Assembly (NCBI RefSeq): GCF_047663525.1
Contig: NC_092590.1
Coordinates: forward strand, 10,870,001-10,934,000
DNA: 64,000 nucleotides
Source: Anas platyrhynchos
Taxonomy: Eukaryota; Chordata; Aves; Anseriformes; Anatidae
Reading direction: 5' to 3'
The notes beneath the pieces were generated by a model that was given only the letters and a program-made list of their open reading frames with translations, did not search any database and was not told where the DNA came from. Positions 34,053 through 46,654 of this stretch are shown in pieces. Numbering within the stretch: position 1 is the first letter of the stretch; each line of letters opens with the position of its first letter. Position numbers and translations under genes: made by a program.

Positions 34053-37000
34053 AGTTTTTGTTTTTGGCAGGGCAGCAGTTAAAATTTTCCCTTTTCCGTT
34101 GTTGAGTGGCTGGGCCAACGACCTCCTGAAATCACAACAGAGACATGTTTTCCGTGCTAAGACAGCAGCTGTGTAATAGTTCACGGGGGAGCACAGAGCT
34201 GTGCCCAGCAGGCAAGGCTTGCGTTCCCAGCTTCTGCTGTTGGCCGAGCCATGCTGGGAGCTGTAACGTGAGGCTGAAACCCTCCACAGGGTGTGGAAAG
34301 GCTGTCTGTGTGGGAAGCATCTTTGAATCTCCTCTTAGACAGCCTTGAATAAAAGAAGGCTGTTTTCCTCTTCTAGCATTAGGGGGAGCACAGCTGCTAA
34401 GAGAGAGTACGTGGGTTAAAAACAAAACAAAAACAGAAGATAAAAGCAAAAAGAAAAAAGAAACAGTCCAAGCCTCGCTAGTCTGATTTAAACCCTCTCC
34501 CTGTATTACAGTCTGTTTATATTCCCGGTGCCACCAGCAGCTGATCTCCTGCTGCTATCCGAGACCGCAGGACATTGCTTCCAGAGACATCCGGCAAGAC
34601 GAGGAATGGAAATGGACAGTCTGATCGTGCTTCTGCCACTTAGGCTATATTTGTTCAGAAGCAAAGATGACTGAGCTGCTTTAGCAATTGTTGAAACCTT
34701 GCTTGGCATCCCGCTTTCCTTGTCTGTGACCGTGCTAACCGTTCAGGAATGCTATTACAACCAGCAGGGCTGTCTCTGAGATGTCTCATTTTACAGATTA
34801 CACTCTCTTGTTTGAGCTTCCAGCGGTGTCATGGGTGTCTGTGTGTAGGGCCTTGGCTACAGAGGAAAATATTCTTCTCTTGTTCCAGCGGATGGGTTTT
34901 GGTTTGTGTTTTGGTGGGAGTGTTGCCCATTGAGCCGTGTGGTAAAATCTCTCCACCCCCAGCCAAAATCACCAACCCCTATTGATCTGCTCAGGGCTGG
35001 GATTTCGTATAGGGAATCAAAGTCCTGAGGCCTGTGCAATTACTCTGCCACCACCTCTGCTGCCTTGTGCGTGTTTCCTCTGCTCACAAAAAGTGCCTTA
35101 TTGACCTGTCCTCTTCAAACCCACGAGGATACTCTGTGGGCCAGGCTAGCAGAACCAGTCCCTGAGCGCGTAAAAGACGCCACAGAACAACATTTAGGCT
35201 AAATGTCCTCAAGGATATTTGATTTCATGTGTTCTCCTTTGAGTCAGCACATATTTTAATCATCGGGATGGCTGCGCTGATTGATTGTTTGGCTGATTCC
35301 CCTGGCTTCAACACCTAAAAATAGACGTTCAGAAGTTACATAATCCTGGGGCTGAGGCAGCTCTCTGAGTTTTCTTTGGAAACCACAAGCCCAAGTCGGG
35401 GCTTGCTGCTCTGTGGAAGAGCAGAGCCCATCCTCTGAGAGCTGGCAGTGGTGTCCCAGACTTTTTTAATGAGAGAGGTTTGGTTCAGCTCTTTCCAGCG
35501 ATGTGATTGGATGGCTCTTGCTGGTGTTACCGGCTCGGTTCTATCAGGTTTGCAGGAATGTGGCAGCATCCGTGCTTCTCATCCATTTTGCAGACACTGA
35601 ATCGACTTATTTGGGAACAAAAAAAAATGAAGGACTAAAAAAATGAAGGAGAAAGTGAGTAAGAAGAAGGATTCCTTCCCAGGGAAGGGTAAGTAATGCC
35701 CAAAACAGACACTCGCAGCTGGCAAGCAGTGGTACTGCTCACTATGATGTGAGGAGGACAAACTCTGTTGTTTGTGGATCTGTCCTTGGTAATATTAGTT
35801 GAGAGGAAGTTTCTGCGAGACTCCTGGTGTTAGCACTGCTTCCAAAAGTCAACAGAAGGAGAAGGGAAGAGAGCTGGAAAGGGGCTAAAGAGGGAAGAAC
35901 CTGGGAAGGGAAAGAAGGATGGTAAGAAAAAGCCTTTGTAGCTAGCTACAGAAGGACGTGAAGGCAACAGGGGAGTGCCACCAAATCTGCAAGAGAAATC
36001 ACCAGTGGGAAGGGATACTCTTCTTCCCCCCTCCTTTTTTTTAGATCAGAAGGATGGCAGGAGCATGAGGCAAACTGTTATTTACGTAGAGGGGAAGAGA
36101 TACATATGAGGACATCTGCTTGAAGGAGCTGCTTCAAAAATAACCACAGTGTTTGGAGAGCGCAGCTAGCAACCTACAGAGGAAGCACGACAGTGGTGCC
36201 CCGAGTGCAGACAGCCCCATATCCAGTGAATATCCTAAATATAAGACAAAGGGATGCAGATTTGGGTACTATTCCTCAAAACAAGCCCCTTCTCACTTGG
36301 AAAAATGAAATAGCAGAGGTTTTGAAGCAGGACGCTCAAATCTAGCATCCTGTTCTCGTACTGAGTGCTGCGGCCAGGAACAGGCAGCACCTTCAGGCCT
36401 CTGGGCTCTTCAAACCTGGCCTCTGATTTACTGGGGTGCTGTAAGAAAGTCCACTAAAGCCTGCTTGTTGTCTCAGCCTCCCAGAGGGTAAAACAGAGGT
36501 ACAAAGCACAGCTTTTCTGCTCCTTCTCTTCCTTGTAACATCCACAGCTTTGGACAGCTCTGAAAGGGCTGTGGAGTAGGATTCAAGGCAAATATCAGGT
36601 GAGATCCATCGGTGGAAAGAAAGGGGCAAAGCCTGATGGCACGAAGCAGCTGTCCCACCAAGGGGCACGGTTTATTTCTGCTGTTAGTCAGGGGAAGGAT
36701 CACGTTTGGTTAAGACTGCATGCAAGATGAGCATAATTTGCCTATTGGAAGATTCAGCCTCTCTGTGGCCAAACGCTCCTAGGACAGAACCGGCAAAATC
36801 TTCATGATGAATCTGCATCCCTATCGACTTGCCAGTTTCTGGTGGGAGAATCAATGGCAAATAGCACTCCGAAGTAGCGGCCAGATGTGTTGTTCTCCCT
36901 TGCTTTTTCAGCTGTCCGCTGCAGGTAATAGAAACATGACGCAAAGAGAAGTGAGAGTCTGAGATGTAGTAGCTGATACCACCCTGGTAGGAAACAGCTG

Positions 37001-38168
37001 TATTTCTTTTTCCATGCGAGTGGCTGTCAGCAAGTTGCACTGCCTGAGCTGACTTCGGATATCCTCTGCCTCAAGGGAAGCATTGTCCTCCACGCTCTCT
37101 CCAGTGCTGTGTTTTCTGATAAAGAACAACCGTGTACCCTGAAATTAGTTAACGCTGCAGCAACTGCTCGCAATGAAACCTCGCTTTCAGTTACAAAAGT
37201 TCTCAATCATGGCAGAAAGTAGCCAGTTGCACAGAATTATTGCGTGTTTACCTGGCTCTGCTGGGCATAGCCATGACTGGACTTCGGCCGTGTTTTGCGG
37301 CCGAGTACAAATTGCACTGCAGCTTCAAGGGTATGAAAGCCAGGAACGGGATGTGCTTTGGACAAAACTTGATATTTCAAAAGAATTCAGCAGCAGTCAG
37401 AATAGCTCGGGGGAAGATGTAGCAACAGGGAATGTAATGCCATGCTCTGTTACTCCATGGGTTGACAAATATAGATGGAAATCAATTGCTTGTTACTACG
37501 TAGGGAGGCAGTATCTTTAATCTCGGCTGTGGTAAGTAAAGCGCTTGCATCTGGAGCTGGGTAAACAGATACCCGGCTTTATGCTTTTGCTGAAGTTCAG
37601 TTGACATCAAAAGTGATGGCCATTTCATGGTCAGGATGCTCAGGTTGTCCCACCAGATGCCAAGCAAATTTCATATGAGGCCCCCCAGAACTTGCATCCC
37701 ACTGCTTTCAAGTGGACGTGGGCTTCTAAGCACGGAGATTTTTGAAATGGGAACTCTGGCAACTCTTCCCTTGGATGTTTTACTTCCCTTTATGTTTAAC
37801 TGCTCTGATGTTTCTTCAGGCCTTGCCAAGACTAAGCTGCTTCTACAAGTTTGTAACCATATTGAAAATATGAAACCGTTCACGCTCGATGCATTTGGTA
37901 GGTAACTGTTTTATCCTAACTTGAACTAAGCATACGGCTTCCTCTGTGTAGCTGTTTGGTTGCATCCTCCTTGTTTCAGTCATGACAACCAATTTGGCTT
38001 ACAACTCTTTCCCCTGGGTGAAGTGGGACCCGCGAGCATTGCACCATTCTGTTGGGCACATCCTCTAGAAATGTTGTTCTCTGCTAAGGGTCTACAGCAA
38101 ACTGCCCCCGTTTTCTGGTACGGCTGCACGGGCAACAAGTCCAAGCTCCCAAGGACACAGATATATTC
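34053..38168. other. Intergenic sequence
   Basis: Unique sequence of average composition without a recognised gene or interspersed repeat. A small imperfect duplication based on aaaatgaaggac occurs near 35622-35650. Confidence 0.5.
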
Positions 38169-38250
38169 TAAAAACAAAACAAAACAAACAAACACACAAA
38201 AACACACACATACACACACAAAAACCACAAACAAAACAAAAACTACCCAT
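38169..38250. repeat. A/C-rich low-complexity tract (AAAAC, AAAC, AC units)
   Basis: Degenerate aaaac and cacaca units for about 80 bases, with almost no G or T on this strand. Confidence 0.9.
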
Positions 38251-39356
38251 CTGAATAATCACTGTAAGCTATTTCTGGTGTCTGTCACCCTAGGGGTGAA
38301 AAAGATAACATTGGCTGCAGACTTTTGGGGTTTTGCTTGTCTCAGTCGAGCAAAACCTGGCCTTGTGTTTGCCACATAAACCCAATACACCCGGTTACTT
38401 CTACCAGCATTTCTCCTAACTTAGCTGCTGGCTCCTATGCACTTGAGCTTGTTACCAAGACATCCTACTCCAGCAGAGTCCTGCAGCATTAAAATTTGGG
38501 AAGAGTTAGGTAAAATGTCTCTTTCTTCCCCTACAGAACACATCTGTGAGCTTCCCCATGGCAGGCAGACTTCAGCATGCTGCACATCAATGCAATTTAC
38601 CACTAGATGGCTGGACCTCCTCTTTGTCCAGCTCTGTTTTCTCAGACTGACAATGCTTAGGGCAGAACAATGGACTTCTTGTAAACTCTCTGCCCACCCC
38701 CTTTATAACTCAACATGTTTAAACAGCTTATGCTTTTAGCAAATTTAATTTTATGATGAATAGTTCATTTTTATTTTTTTTTTCAAACATACCGAAAGAG
38801 CTGTGCTAATTTCTGAGAAAGCGATGAATGTTTCACAAGACGGAAAGTAAAAAGAAAAAGCTCCCTTTTGCAGTTCTTTCTGCCTTCCATTGCAGATGTA
38901 AAACAACTTTAATTGAGTCTCTTTATTTCAGAGGTGCATGCGGGAGTTTCACACATTCGTTGGTTCATCCCTCAGACTGGGATAGAGCACAATAAAGTCC
39001 CGAAAAGCCATGGCATAGCAGCCACATAGCTTGCTCTGGTGAATCTGATAAGGTACAAATTGCAAAACTTTTAGAAATTTGGCATTTATGGTCACTCTGA
39101 TTTTGCTCAGGAGGGCCATTTCTATCCCAAATTAGCTTTCCTTGTCCAAATAAAAATTATTTTGCTCACAGACAGTCTCTTCCAAAAAGTTATACTTCTG
39201 GGTAACAGAAAAAAAAAAATCAGCTTCCCTGGTGACAGCAGACTGACACACTGCACTGATGAGCAGGCCTACCTCAACAGGCAGATGTTCTCTGCCGGAA
39301 AGGCAGATAAAGAAAGAAAGATAAATTATGCATCTGTTTCTTGAAGATGTTACTTC
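38251..39356. other. Intergenic sequence
   Basis: Unique sequence apart from the CTCF-like motif at 38600. No gene recognised. Confidence 0.5.
38600..38611 (+). promoter_or_regulatory. Candidate CTCF motif
   Basis: ccactagatggc agrees with the CCASYAGRKGGC core of the vertebrate CTCF motif at every position. It lies between EIF4E and TSPAN5, where a domain boundary is plausible. Occupancy is not known. Confidence 0.4.
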
Positions 39357-39403
39357 TTTTTTTTTTTTTTTTTTTTTTTCCCCTTAGTCTCTTTTTTTTT
39401 TTT
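39357..39403. repeat. Poly-T tracts
   Basis: A run of 23 T (39357-39379), then ccccttagtctc, then a second run of about 12 T. Confidence 0.9.
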
Positions 39404-39817
39404 CATTTTCAGATCCATTCTTTGTATTTACTGGGTCCACATTCTGTGTTTGTAGATATATCTGTATCCTTGAGGTCAAAACAATGGAGAAGCACGTTTT
39501 AAAACTAAGATTACTTCGGTTGTTTTGCTGTCACAACACTAGCATTTTTTGCTGACCATTTGCTGGAGCAAGGAGCCACGCAGTCCCTGCCTCTAAGGCA
39601 GTATAATCTAACACAGCAAGCCTGGAAATCGCAGGGCACTCTAGCAGTTACGTGAGAGGCTGAGGATATGCCGAAGATGAGCTGAAAGGTGAGTGGCACA
39701 TGAAATAGTAAGGTAGCAATGGAAACAGAAGTACGCCTGGGGTAGGATTTCTTCTCTTTCTCCAAATATTGGCTCAGGTGTCAGTCGCTCGCAGTGTAAT
39801 TTTCTTAAAGGACTATG

Positions 39818-39822
<5 letters not shown>

Positions 39823-39850
<28 letters not shown>
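39823..39850. repeat. Poly-A tract (28 A)
   Basis: Uninterrupted A. No retroposed gene recognised next to it, and no target-site duplication could be defined by eye. Confidence 0.95.
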
Positions 39851-39853
<3 letters not shown>

Positions 39854-42219
39854 GATGGTATAATTAGTGCAGTAGAGAGAAGCAGGAAATTAAAATGAAC
39901 TCCACCCATCCCAACTCTCAGTGTAACACAGGCACTGAAGCATGCAGAAAACTACAAGCCTCTGAAAAATAAGACTTCAAAAGCAATTGTACAACCTGAC
40001 AAGAGTATTGGTGGCGCCTCTGTTCTCCTCCACAGGATGGTTTCTGGCTTTGTCAATGTAACAGGAGGGAGTTAAAAAAACAGGCATGGACATTTCCACT
40101 TACTGGACTTGTAAATGAGTGAATTCTGTATGTTCCTGAAGCATCTTCATTTTAAAGGTGTCTGAGGAGTCATGTGTGCAGGTTATTTATGAATTGTAAC
40201 TTTGCAATTGAGAATAGCCCACAAACCAAGTCTGGACCCACCTTGCCCAGCTGGTGCTATGAAAAGTGTGACATTTGCGGTGGCAGGTGTCTTCGTGTTA
40301 TGTCTGAGAACTCAGAAGTGCTCATGCTAAAGGTACAGGAAACTGCGGTGTCTTTGAACCTGCTATGTGGTAACTGTTGTCAGATGTGAACAGAGAAGCT
40401 GTGGAAGAAAAACTGGACACAAAATCGTGAAGAAATCACGTTAAACATACCAGCCACCTTCCTTTGGGATTATCAGATCACTTGCAGTACTCCTGTACCT
40501 TCCCAGCAAACATTTAGAGGCCATGGATATGCTCTGTCGTGTTTTCTGACAGGCAGGGACTGCAGCAAGGGTGGCAGCTCTTTTGCCACTGCTACTGCCA
40601 TAGCTGGGATGAAGAAACGTGTCCCTGCCAGAGGCTGACTCACTCCGGCACCTTATTTCCTGGGGGTTTTGGGTCTGTTCTCTGCCGTGAAGGCTCTGGC
40701 TCCGCAGTGACACAGAGGCCTTTCATAATACAGCATCTCTACAGCCATTTGAATCAGGAAACAATGGGAAAAGCATTGCTTGAATTCAAAATAAGAGCTT
40801 GTTCTGTAGTCGGCTTTTCCCACTCCTTTCTCAGTGAGATGATTTAAGGCTCTGCCTGCACTGAGGGCTGAATTCCTGACCGAGGCAACAAAGCATCTAC
40901 TTCAACAAGTTTTAGCTCAAGTACAGGCCAGCCCAAAGCTGAAATCTTTTCTAAAAGCTGGGCTCTGGGGTGAACTGCTCTGCTATCCTCCCCTCCCACC
41001 TCTCTGAGTGCAACTTGCATTTAAAGCCTTCGACAACCAGATTTGTGGTCCCTCATCCTACCTCCTGCTCCCCCTCCCTCACCTTCTGATGGGTTCACAG
41101 ATCTGCCTGCAAGGGGATGCTGGGCTGGGTCCTGAGGGATTGCTCGTCTGGACAGCTCTGATCCCAGGCTCCCAGGTAAGAAAAAGATCCACACGGGAAG
41201 AGGGATGGGGAAGCTCAGCTGGCTTACGGCGGAGTAAAGGGAACCCTTGAAGAGAAATACACACAAAGATTACTTGAAATGGTGGATTTACAGAAAATGT
41301 TATCACCATTAAAAACACACTCAGAGGAAATCCTCACTCTCCTGAGTGCTGTTACGGAGTAAACACCATATGTTAAACCTCTGAGCTGTGAAGCGAGGGT
41401 GTCCTCTGCTATTTGATGAAGAATGGCTGGGAGCAATTCAGAGGGCCTTGGAAAACCTAATGGACCTTAACCTAAGGAAATGGTACAGTACTCCACCATG
41501 GGATAAACACCAGTTTCTTGTGGGATCAGAATATCCAAAAGAATGGCACTAGCACCTTCAGATACACACACACAAATGTCTCTGTTTGGGAACTGAACCG
41601 CTTCCAGATCTGCAGAGTTTGTCCAGTGCTTTTAGCAATACAAAGTTGAAAGGATATGTTACTGGAGTCTAAATTTACATCCCTATTAGCTACAGTGGCC
41701 CCGTGGCACCAGGAGTGAAAGGGGAGGGGACTGCCCACATGTGAATTGTAGTCGCCACTAATTTGGGACTGCAAACGTGAGTCTCTTTTGTAGAATGGAG
41801 TATATGTTTTTACCTCATTAAGTCCTGTCACCATCCTGTGTACAAAATGGTAAGAAGTATGTGATAGTTAATGCTCTTTGGAGCCTGTTTGGATATAAAA
41901 GGCTGGTGCTTGCAACCACATCTGCAGTCACCGCGTGTTAGCGAGCTGTGGACCAGGTACATCAGACTGTTCCTGCCTCAACGGTGTACAGACAAGTCAG
42001 GGGAATTACTGAGAAAGCTCTCTGTGAAAACCTCCAGAACAGGGGCTTGCTGAGGTGCTGCATGACAGGATCAGATCAGCGCTTCAGGGTGCTTGCCCCG
42101 AGCAGCACAATGGTGCTGCCTTCGACCACAAAGCGTGAGGGCGGAAGCCTGCCACCGCTCACACCTCTTCCTCTCGCAAGCAGCAGAGGTAGCAGCTCCT
42201 GCCTCGAGGTGCCTGGCAC
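39851..42219. other. Intergenic sequence
   Basis: Unique-looking sequence. A TATAAAAGG motif at about 41894-41902 lies about 320 bases before the poly-A run at 42220; no TATA-driven transcript or retroelement could be recognised around it. Confidence 0.45.
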
Positions 42220-42237
42220 AAAAAAAAAAAAAAAAAA
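42220..42237. repeat. Poly-A tract (18 A)
   Basis: Uninterrupted A followed by a looser A-rich stretch to about 42261. A retrocopy tail is possible but no parent gene is recognisable upstream. Confidence 0.85.
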
Positions 42238-45186
42238 GCAACAAACCAAAGCAAAAAATAGAACCTCCCCCCACCCATTGCTTTTTCTTGCGAGAAAGCG
42301 ATAGCAGGGTGCCTTATTCCTTAGTGTTTGAAAGTGGTATTTCTGGCACTAATGGTCTGCGTATCTCATTTTGCACATCCAAAGGAACTTCTGAGGCTGT
42401 GTCTTCGTGTCTACCTGCTCAGAGTGCTGCCAGACTTGTCTGGGCTCATCTTGAGCAAACCAACTTGCAGGAGGCAAGCAGTAGGGCTTGGCTGAGTAGC
42501 TCTTGTGACTGTTATTGCTGATCCTTGGTGGTTCTCTTTAAGTAATTTGCATCCTAGTTAGTGGCTCCGATCATCTTTCTTCGAAAACCTGCCAAATCCT
42601 GGTGGGAACTGCAGTGAATAGAAGTTGTGGTTTCTTTATCCAGGCACTTTTACTGTAAGAACAAAAGAGGTAATAGATCCTTACACCAAAAGTACAGCAT
42701 TTGAACAAAGACAATTAAGGCTCAGCTACACGTAGTCTTGAGGAAGTAAAATGAGACGTAATGCAAGTGGTTATTGTTTACTACTCGGTGCACCCAGATT
42801 CTGGCCTCTCTCTTTGTAGATGTATAGGCATGCTTAATGCTTTGTGACTCATCCTACCAACAATGCTGGTGTTATCAAATTCTAATGGCACTGGGTTGGT
42901 GGTGCGAGAGGATATTATTCAGTACTCACAGGCTAAGTTTCGGGCAGAAAAAGCAACTCAGTGCTCACCAGAAAGCCACTAAACAGTGTTATCCAGAATG
43001 CTAATTAGTTTGTACTTGCACTTGTGAATGAGTTGAAACAGATCTGTGTTATTCTTGTGGGAAGCTGAAGTCAGGTTCACAGCTGGGACTGGGCATGTAA
43101 ATCCACTGAAGCCAACACAACTTGTGTCAACACCTGAGTACAGTCCTATGAAATGCTTATCTCAAAACTACGTTTATTCCTAAAAAACACTCACTTGTTA
43201 GAGGACACTCATTTCCTAAGCAGAAAACAAGGGGGTTTCATGCTTGCAAGAGTACCAAATGAACACAAAAGGCATTGCAAGCTAGTAGGGTAACTAGATG
43301 GAAAAGTATCCTGTGGTAGGTAATACCTCTGACTCCATAAATCTTGTATGTCAGAAAGCTCTATGGCTTCCCAATGGAAAAATATTGCTATTGTACGAAT
43401 TTTAACCAAAATGAAGTGTCCGGGAAATAACTAGACTTAGAGACACAGACATTGAGCTTTTCTTAGACCACAACTCTTTATCTCACTAAATGTGGCACGT
43501 GGTGAGATTAGTAATGTGATAACTCACAGAACCACCATCTTCAATACACTGCTTAGCCATTTTTCATCTCAAGTCACTCTGACTTGCATTTCTTTTTCCC
43601 TGGAAAACGTATAAGAACTCATAGATCAAAACCCAGGGGCTGACACAAAGACAGAGGTGCTGGATCTAAGAAATGACTGAATTGAGGGATTGGGATGAGA
43701 GCTCTTTACTCGGTGTGAAGCAAGAATTTCGGAGTCTGCAAATACACCCCTTTTAAGATATGGATATATCAAACTTCCTGCACTTGCTAGCATCAGACTT
43801 GGTCAGCCTTTGGTCAGAAGTCTGTTGATGCTTAGATCTTAGAGACTGGAAGTAGATTTAATCATTCAGATAGGACTTTTTTTCCGGAGCAAGCAGTGAA
43901 TCAAAACGTTGCCTAGTGTTGTGAAGCATTGGGCTACTAGAAGCATGGCTTTGTCCCTGAAACACTCTCCCTTAGCACTCCAGTGACTAGGCAGATGGAT
44001 TATAAAGTAACGGAATTTGAATGACTGTCTCATCCCGCTGCAGGGAAAGGTAATATTATCTCCTCACTCCTGCATAGTATTGCCTCCGGCTTTTGCACCA
44101 AGACATCACGCTGGAACTCAGTGTTGTCTAGTAACTAACACCGAATTTAAAGTGCTGTCACAGCCAGTCCTGCTCAGTTTCCAGACGCAGGTCGCCAAAG
44201 CATGTAAGAAGTGATCCACAAGTGATGGCACAAAGCCAACGGATTTTTATTTATTTATTTATTTTTTATTCCTGTTTGTTTAGGACAGGAGACAAAATGT
44301 GTTTGTAAACCAGAGAGGCTGCTGCAGGTGCAGAGGACTCTGTTCCAGCTGGCACTCTGAAAGATCAATTACCTACATCAAAGCTGTTCTGCTGCCTTTG
44401 CTGTCTGGTTGCTCATTTCTGAGGCTGCACAGGAACCGTACACACAAAGTGAATTAAAAAGACCAGGGCTCTGTGTTCAATACCCTCTTGAAGTGTGCAG
44501 TCTAACCATTAACACTAGAAGTCCTAAATTCTTCTTAATCTGATCAGATGGTGAGAAAATATGAAAAGCTTTTGACTTTGAAATGACACTTGGCAATGAT
44601 GATACTATTCTCGATTGAAAATGCAAATGAAGGCATGTAATGCGATGCTATAATTGACGTAGGTTGCATTTCTTTTTAAGCTGTTGATCAGGAGTGAATG
44701 GTTTGACAGGTAAACCATCAGAGATTGTTATTGAATTTATTGTAATAAATATTATTCCGCAATATTTTCCTGTTGCCTGTGAAGCATTAAAATGCTAAAG
44801 GGTGCCAACATGTGGTGTTAGCAGGGTGTTGTGACAGCAGCATTATCAATGTTTGTACAGGTTGTCACCAATATTTGAAATCACTTGTAAAAACAGCACC
44901 TCAATATAATATTCTATTACCATACTGTACATGGTGATAGGCTTTTATTCCTTGGTACAGAACCTATGTATTACTGATTATCCATCCTTTCCTGCTCTCT
45001 TCCCAGGAGTGGTCTTGCAAAGACACAAAGTTAACAATAACAAGATACACAGGGTTATTGATCATAAGGTAACCTATCCCATCACAGTTAAAATGTATAG
45101 GTATGTGTCGCGTTAATTTCTCATTTACCATTTAACACATGGCTTGTTTTCATGGATCTATTTCATCGATCTATTTCAGTGAATGC
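42238..45186. other. Intergenic sequence before TSPAN5
   Basis: AT-rich unique sequence. A (TTTA)n tract lies at 44244-44270. The segment 44520-44920 is AT-rich with TAAT-type words and no repeats, and could include conserved noncoding sequence. No gene recognised. Confidence 0.5.
44244..44270. repeat. (TTTA)n tract
   Basis: Five or six ttta units ending in a T run. Confidence 0.85.
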
Positions 45187-45414
45187 TTCTTCTCTTCTCT
45201 TCTCTTCTCTTCTCTTCTCTTCTCTTCTCTTCTCTTCTCTTCTCTTCTCTTCTCTTCTCTTCTCTTCTCTTCTCTTCTCTTCTCTTCTCTTCTCTTCTCT
45301 TCTCTTCTCTTCTCTTCTCTTCTCTTCTCTTCTCTTCTCTTCTCTTCTCTTCTCTTCTCTTCTCTTCTCTTCTCTTCTCTTCTCTTCTCTTCTCTTCTCT
45401 TCTCTTCTCTTCTC
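45187..45414 (+). repeat. (TTCTC)n pentanucleotide array, about 45 copies
   Basis: A perfect pentanucleotide microsatellite of about 228 bases, reading (TTCTC)n on the + strand and (GAGAA)n on the minus strand. Because 15 nt is exactly three units and no unit contains a stop in any frame, all three + frames (Ser-Leu-Leu-Phe-Ser) and the minus strand (Arg-Glu-Glu-Lys-Arg) stay open; these are not genes. Pure copies with no interruption suggest recent expansion and length polymorphism. The array ends about 1.25 kb before the TSPAN5 start codon. Confidence 0.98.
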
Positions 45415-45778
45415 CCTTCTCTCTTAAAGACCCATGCCCAAGGCCCCCAAACCAGCTCGAGGTGATGCTGAACCGAAGCCTGCCTCCCGCCCTTCTCACA
45501 ATATCCTACTTCTGAAGCACGTTGTCTTGCAGCCTCATCGAGGCGGGAGACCTAATTCGTCATTACAAAGAAGCCTTCCATCTTTTCAAGTAAAAGCATC
45601 GCACTTATCGCAGGGCCAGGAAGCTGAAGGCTGGCAGCGCTGAAGCGACGATACCCTTCAGCCAAAAAAAGCATTGTTCAGTGGCTAATGTTACATGTTA
45701 GGTGGCTAACACCGGACTGGGTGTGCTCTGAATCGCACGAAGCGCATGAACGCATCTAAGCGACACGAGGCTGCGGTG
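45415..45778. other. Unique spacer between the pentanucleotide array and the TSPAN5 upstream minisatellite
   Basis: Mixed sequence with some CpG; no gene or repeat recognised. Confidence 0.5.
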
Positions 45779-45882
45779 GTTACATTAAATATAAACGTGT
45801 TAAATGTAAACGTGTTAAATGTAAATACGTTGAGTATGTTAAGTAGGAATGTGTTAAATATAAATACGTTAAACATGAATTC
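45779..45882. repeat. AT-rich minisatellite (15-18 bp units) upstream of TSPAN5
   Basis: aaacgtgttaaatgt occurs twice in perfect tandem at 45793-45807 and 45808-45822, flanked by diverged units of the same theme (aatacgtt, gtgttaaatata) over about 100 bases. It abuts the CpG island. In translation it appears as repeated Asn-Val-Leu-Asn units, an artefact of the repeat. Confidence 0.85.
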
Positions 45883-46328
45883 AGTGCCCATTTTGCCGGG
45901 GGAGGCATATCGGGGCTGTACGAAGCGAAAAAAACCCGCACTTTTAACAAAACCCCTCAGCTCCCCCCCCACCCCCGGCCGCCATTTCAGAGCCGCCCCC
46001 CCCACCCCTCGCAGCCCCCTCGGGGCCACGCACCCCGGGGCAGCCAGCGGGGCCTCCGCGAGGCCTGATTGGCGGAGCGGGCTGTCAATCACGCCCGGGA
46101 ATCCGCCCCCTCGCGGTCCCCCCCCCCCCAGCCCCGTTCTCCAGCCCCCTCAAAATGGCGCGGGGCGGGGCCGCGCGGCGGCCGTTGAGCGCTGCGGGGG
46201 CGGCGAACGGGAGGGCGGCGGGCGGCGGCTGCGGGAGGGCAGCGCCGAGCCCCCCGCGCCTCTGCCCGGGCGCCTCCCGGCGGCTTCCCCCCTTTGCTCC
46301 CCGCCGGGGCCTCCTCCTCCATGCGGGA

Positions 46329-46373
46329 GAGGAGGAGGAGGAGGAGGAGGAGAAGGAGAGGGAGGAGGAGGGA
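46329..46373 (+). repeat. (GGA)n purine tract in TSPAN5 5' leader
   Basis: A pure run of GGA units at 46331-46352 followed by interrupted purines to 46373. It could form a GGA-type quadruplex in RNA. Confidence 0.9.
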
Positions 46374-46487
46374 GCTGCTCGCCGGCCATCCCCGGCGCCC
46401 GGCGAGTCGGAGCCCAGCCGCCGCGCTGCTCCTGCCGCATCTCCCCGCGGCGCGCAGCCGGCGCTGAGCCCTCTCTCCTTCCCCTTA

Positions 46488-46597
46488 TCTATTTTTTTTT
46501 TTAATTTTATTTTTTTAAAATTTTAATTTTTATTTTTTCATTTTTATTTTTTCATTTTTGTTATTATTTTTTTAATTTTTTTCATTCTAATTTTTTC
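46488..46597 (+). repeat. T-rich low-complexity block within the CpG island
   Basis: About 110 bases of nearly pure T with scattered A, repeating attttt and catttttat units, abruptly set between GC-rich sequences just before the TSPAN5 coding exon. Confidence 0.95.
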
Positions 46598-46654
46598 GCC
46601 CCCTCCCCTTCTTCTGGTTCTCTCCCCCTCCCTGGCCGCCAGCAAAGTGTCTTC

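Noticed and set aside
39823-39850. Poly-A run as the tail of a processed pseudogene
   Set aside because: No gene-like sequence or poly(A) signal precedes it and no target-site duplication is apparent; simple A expansion is enough.
45139-45515. Open frames of 90-110 codons on both strands (Ser-Leu-Leu-Phe and Arg-Glu-Glu-Lys repeats)
   Set aside because: They are translations of the (TTCTC)n microsatellite, in which no frame contains a stop.
45706-46526. Open frames of 252, 128 and 123 codons over the minisatellite and TSPAN5 CpG island
   Set aside because: Composition-driven; they mix repeat-derived Asn-Leu or Phe-Asn units with Pro/Arg-rich CpG translation. Only the upstream-ATG aspect is kept as a finding.
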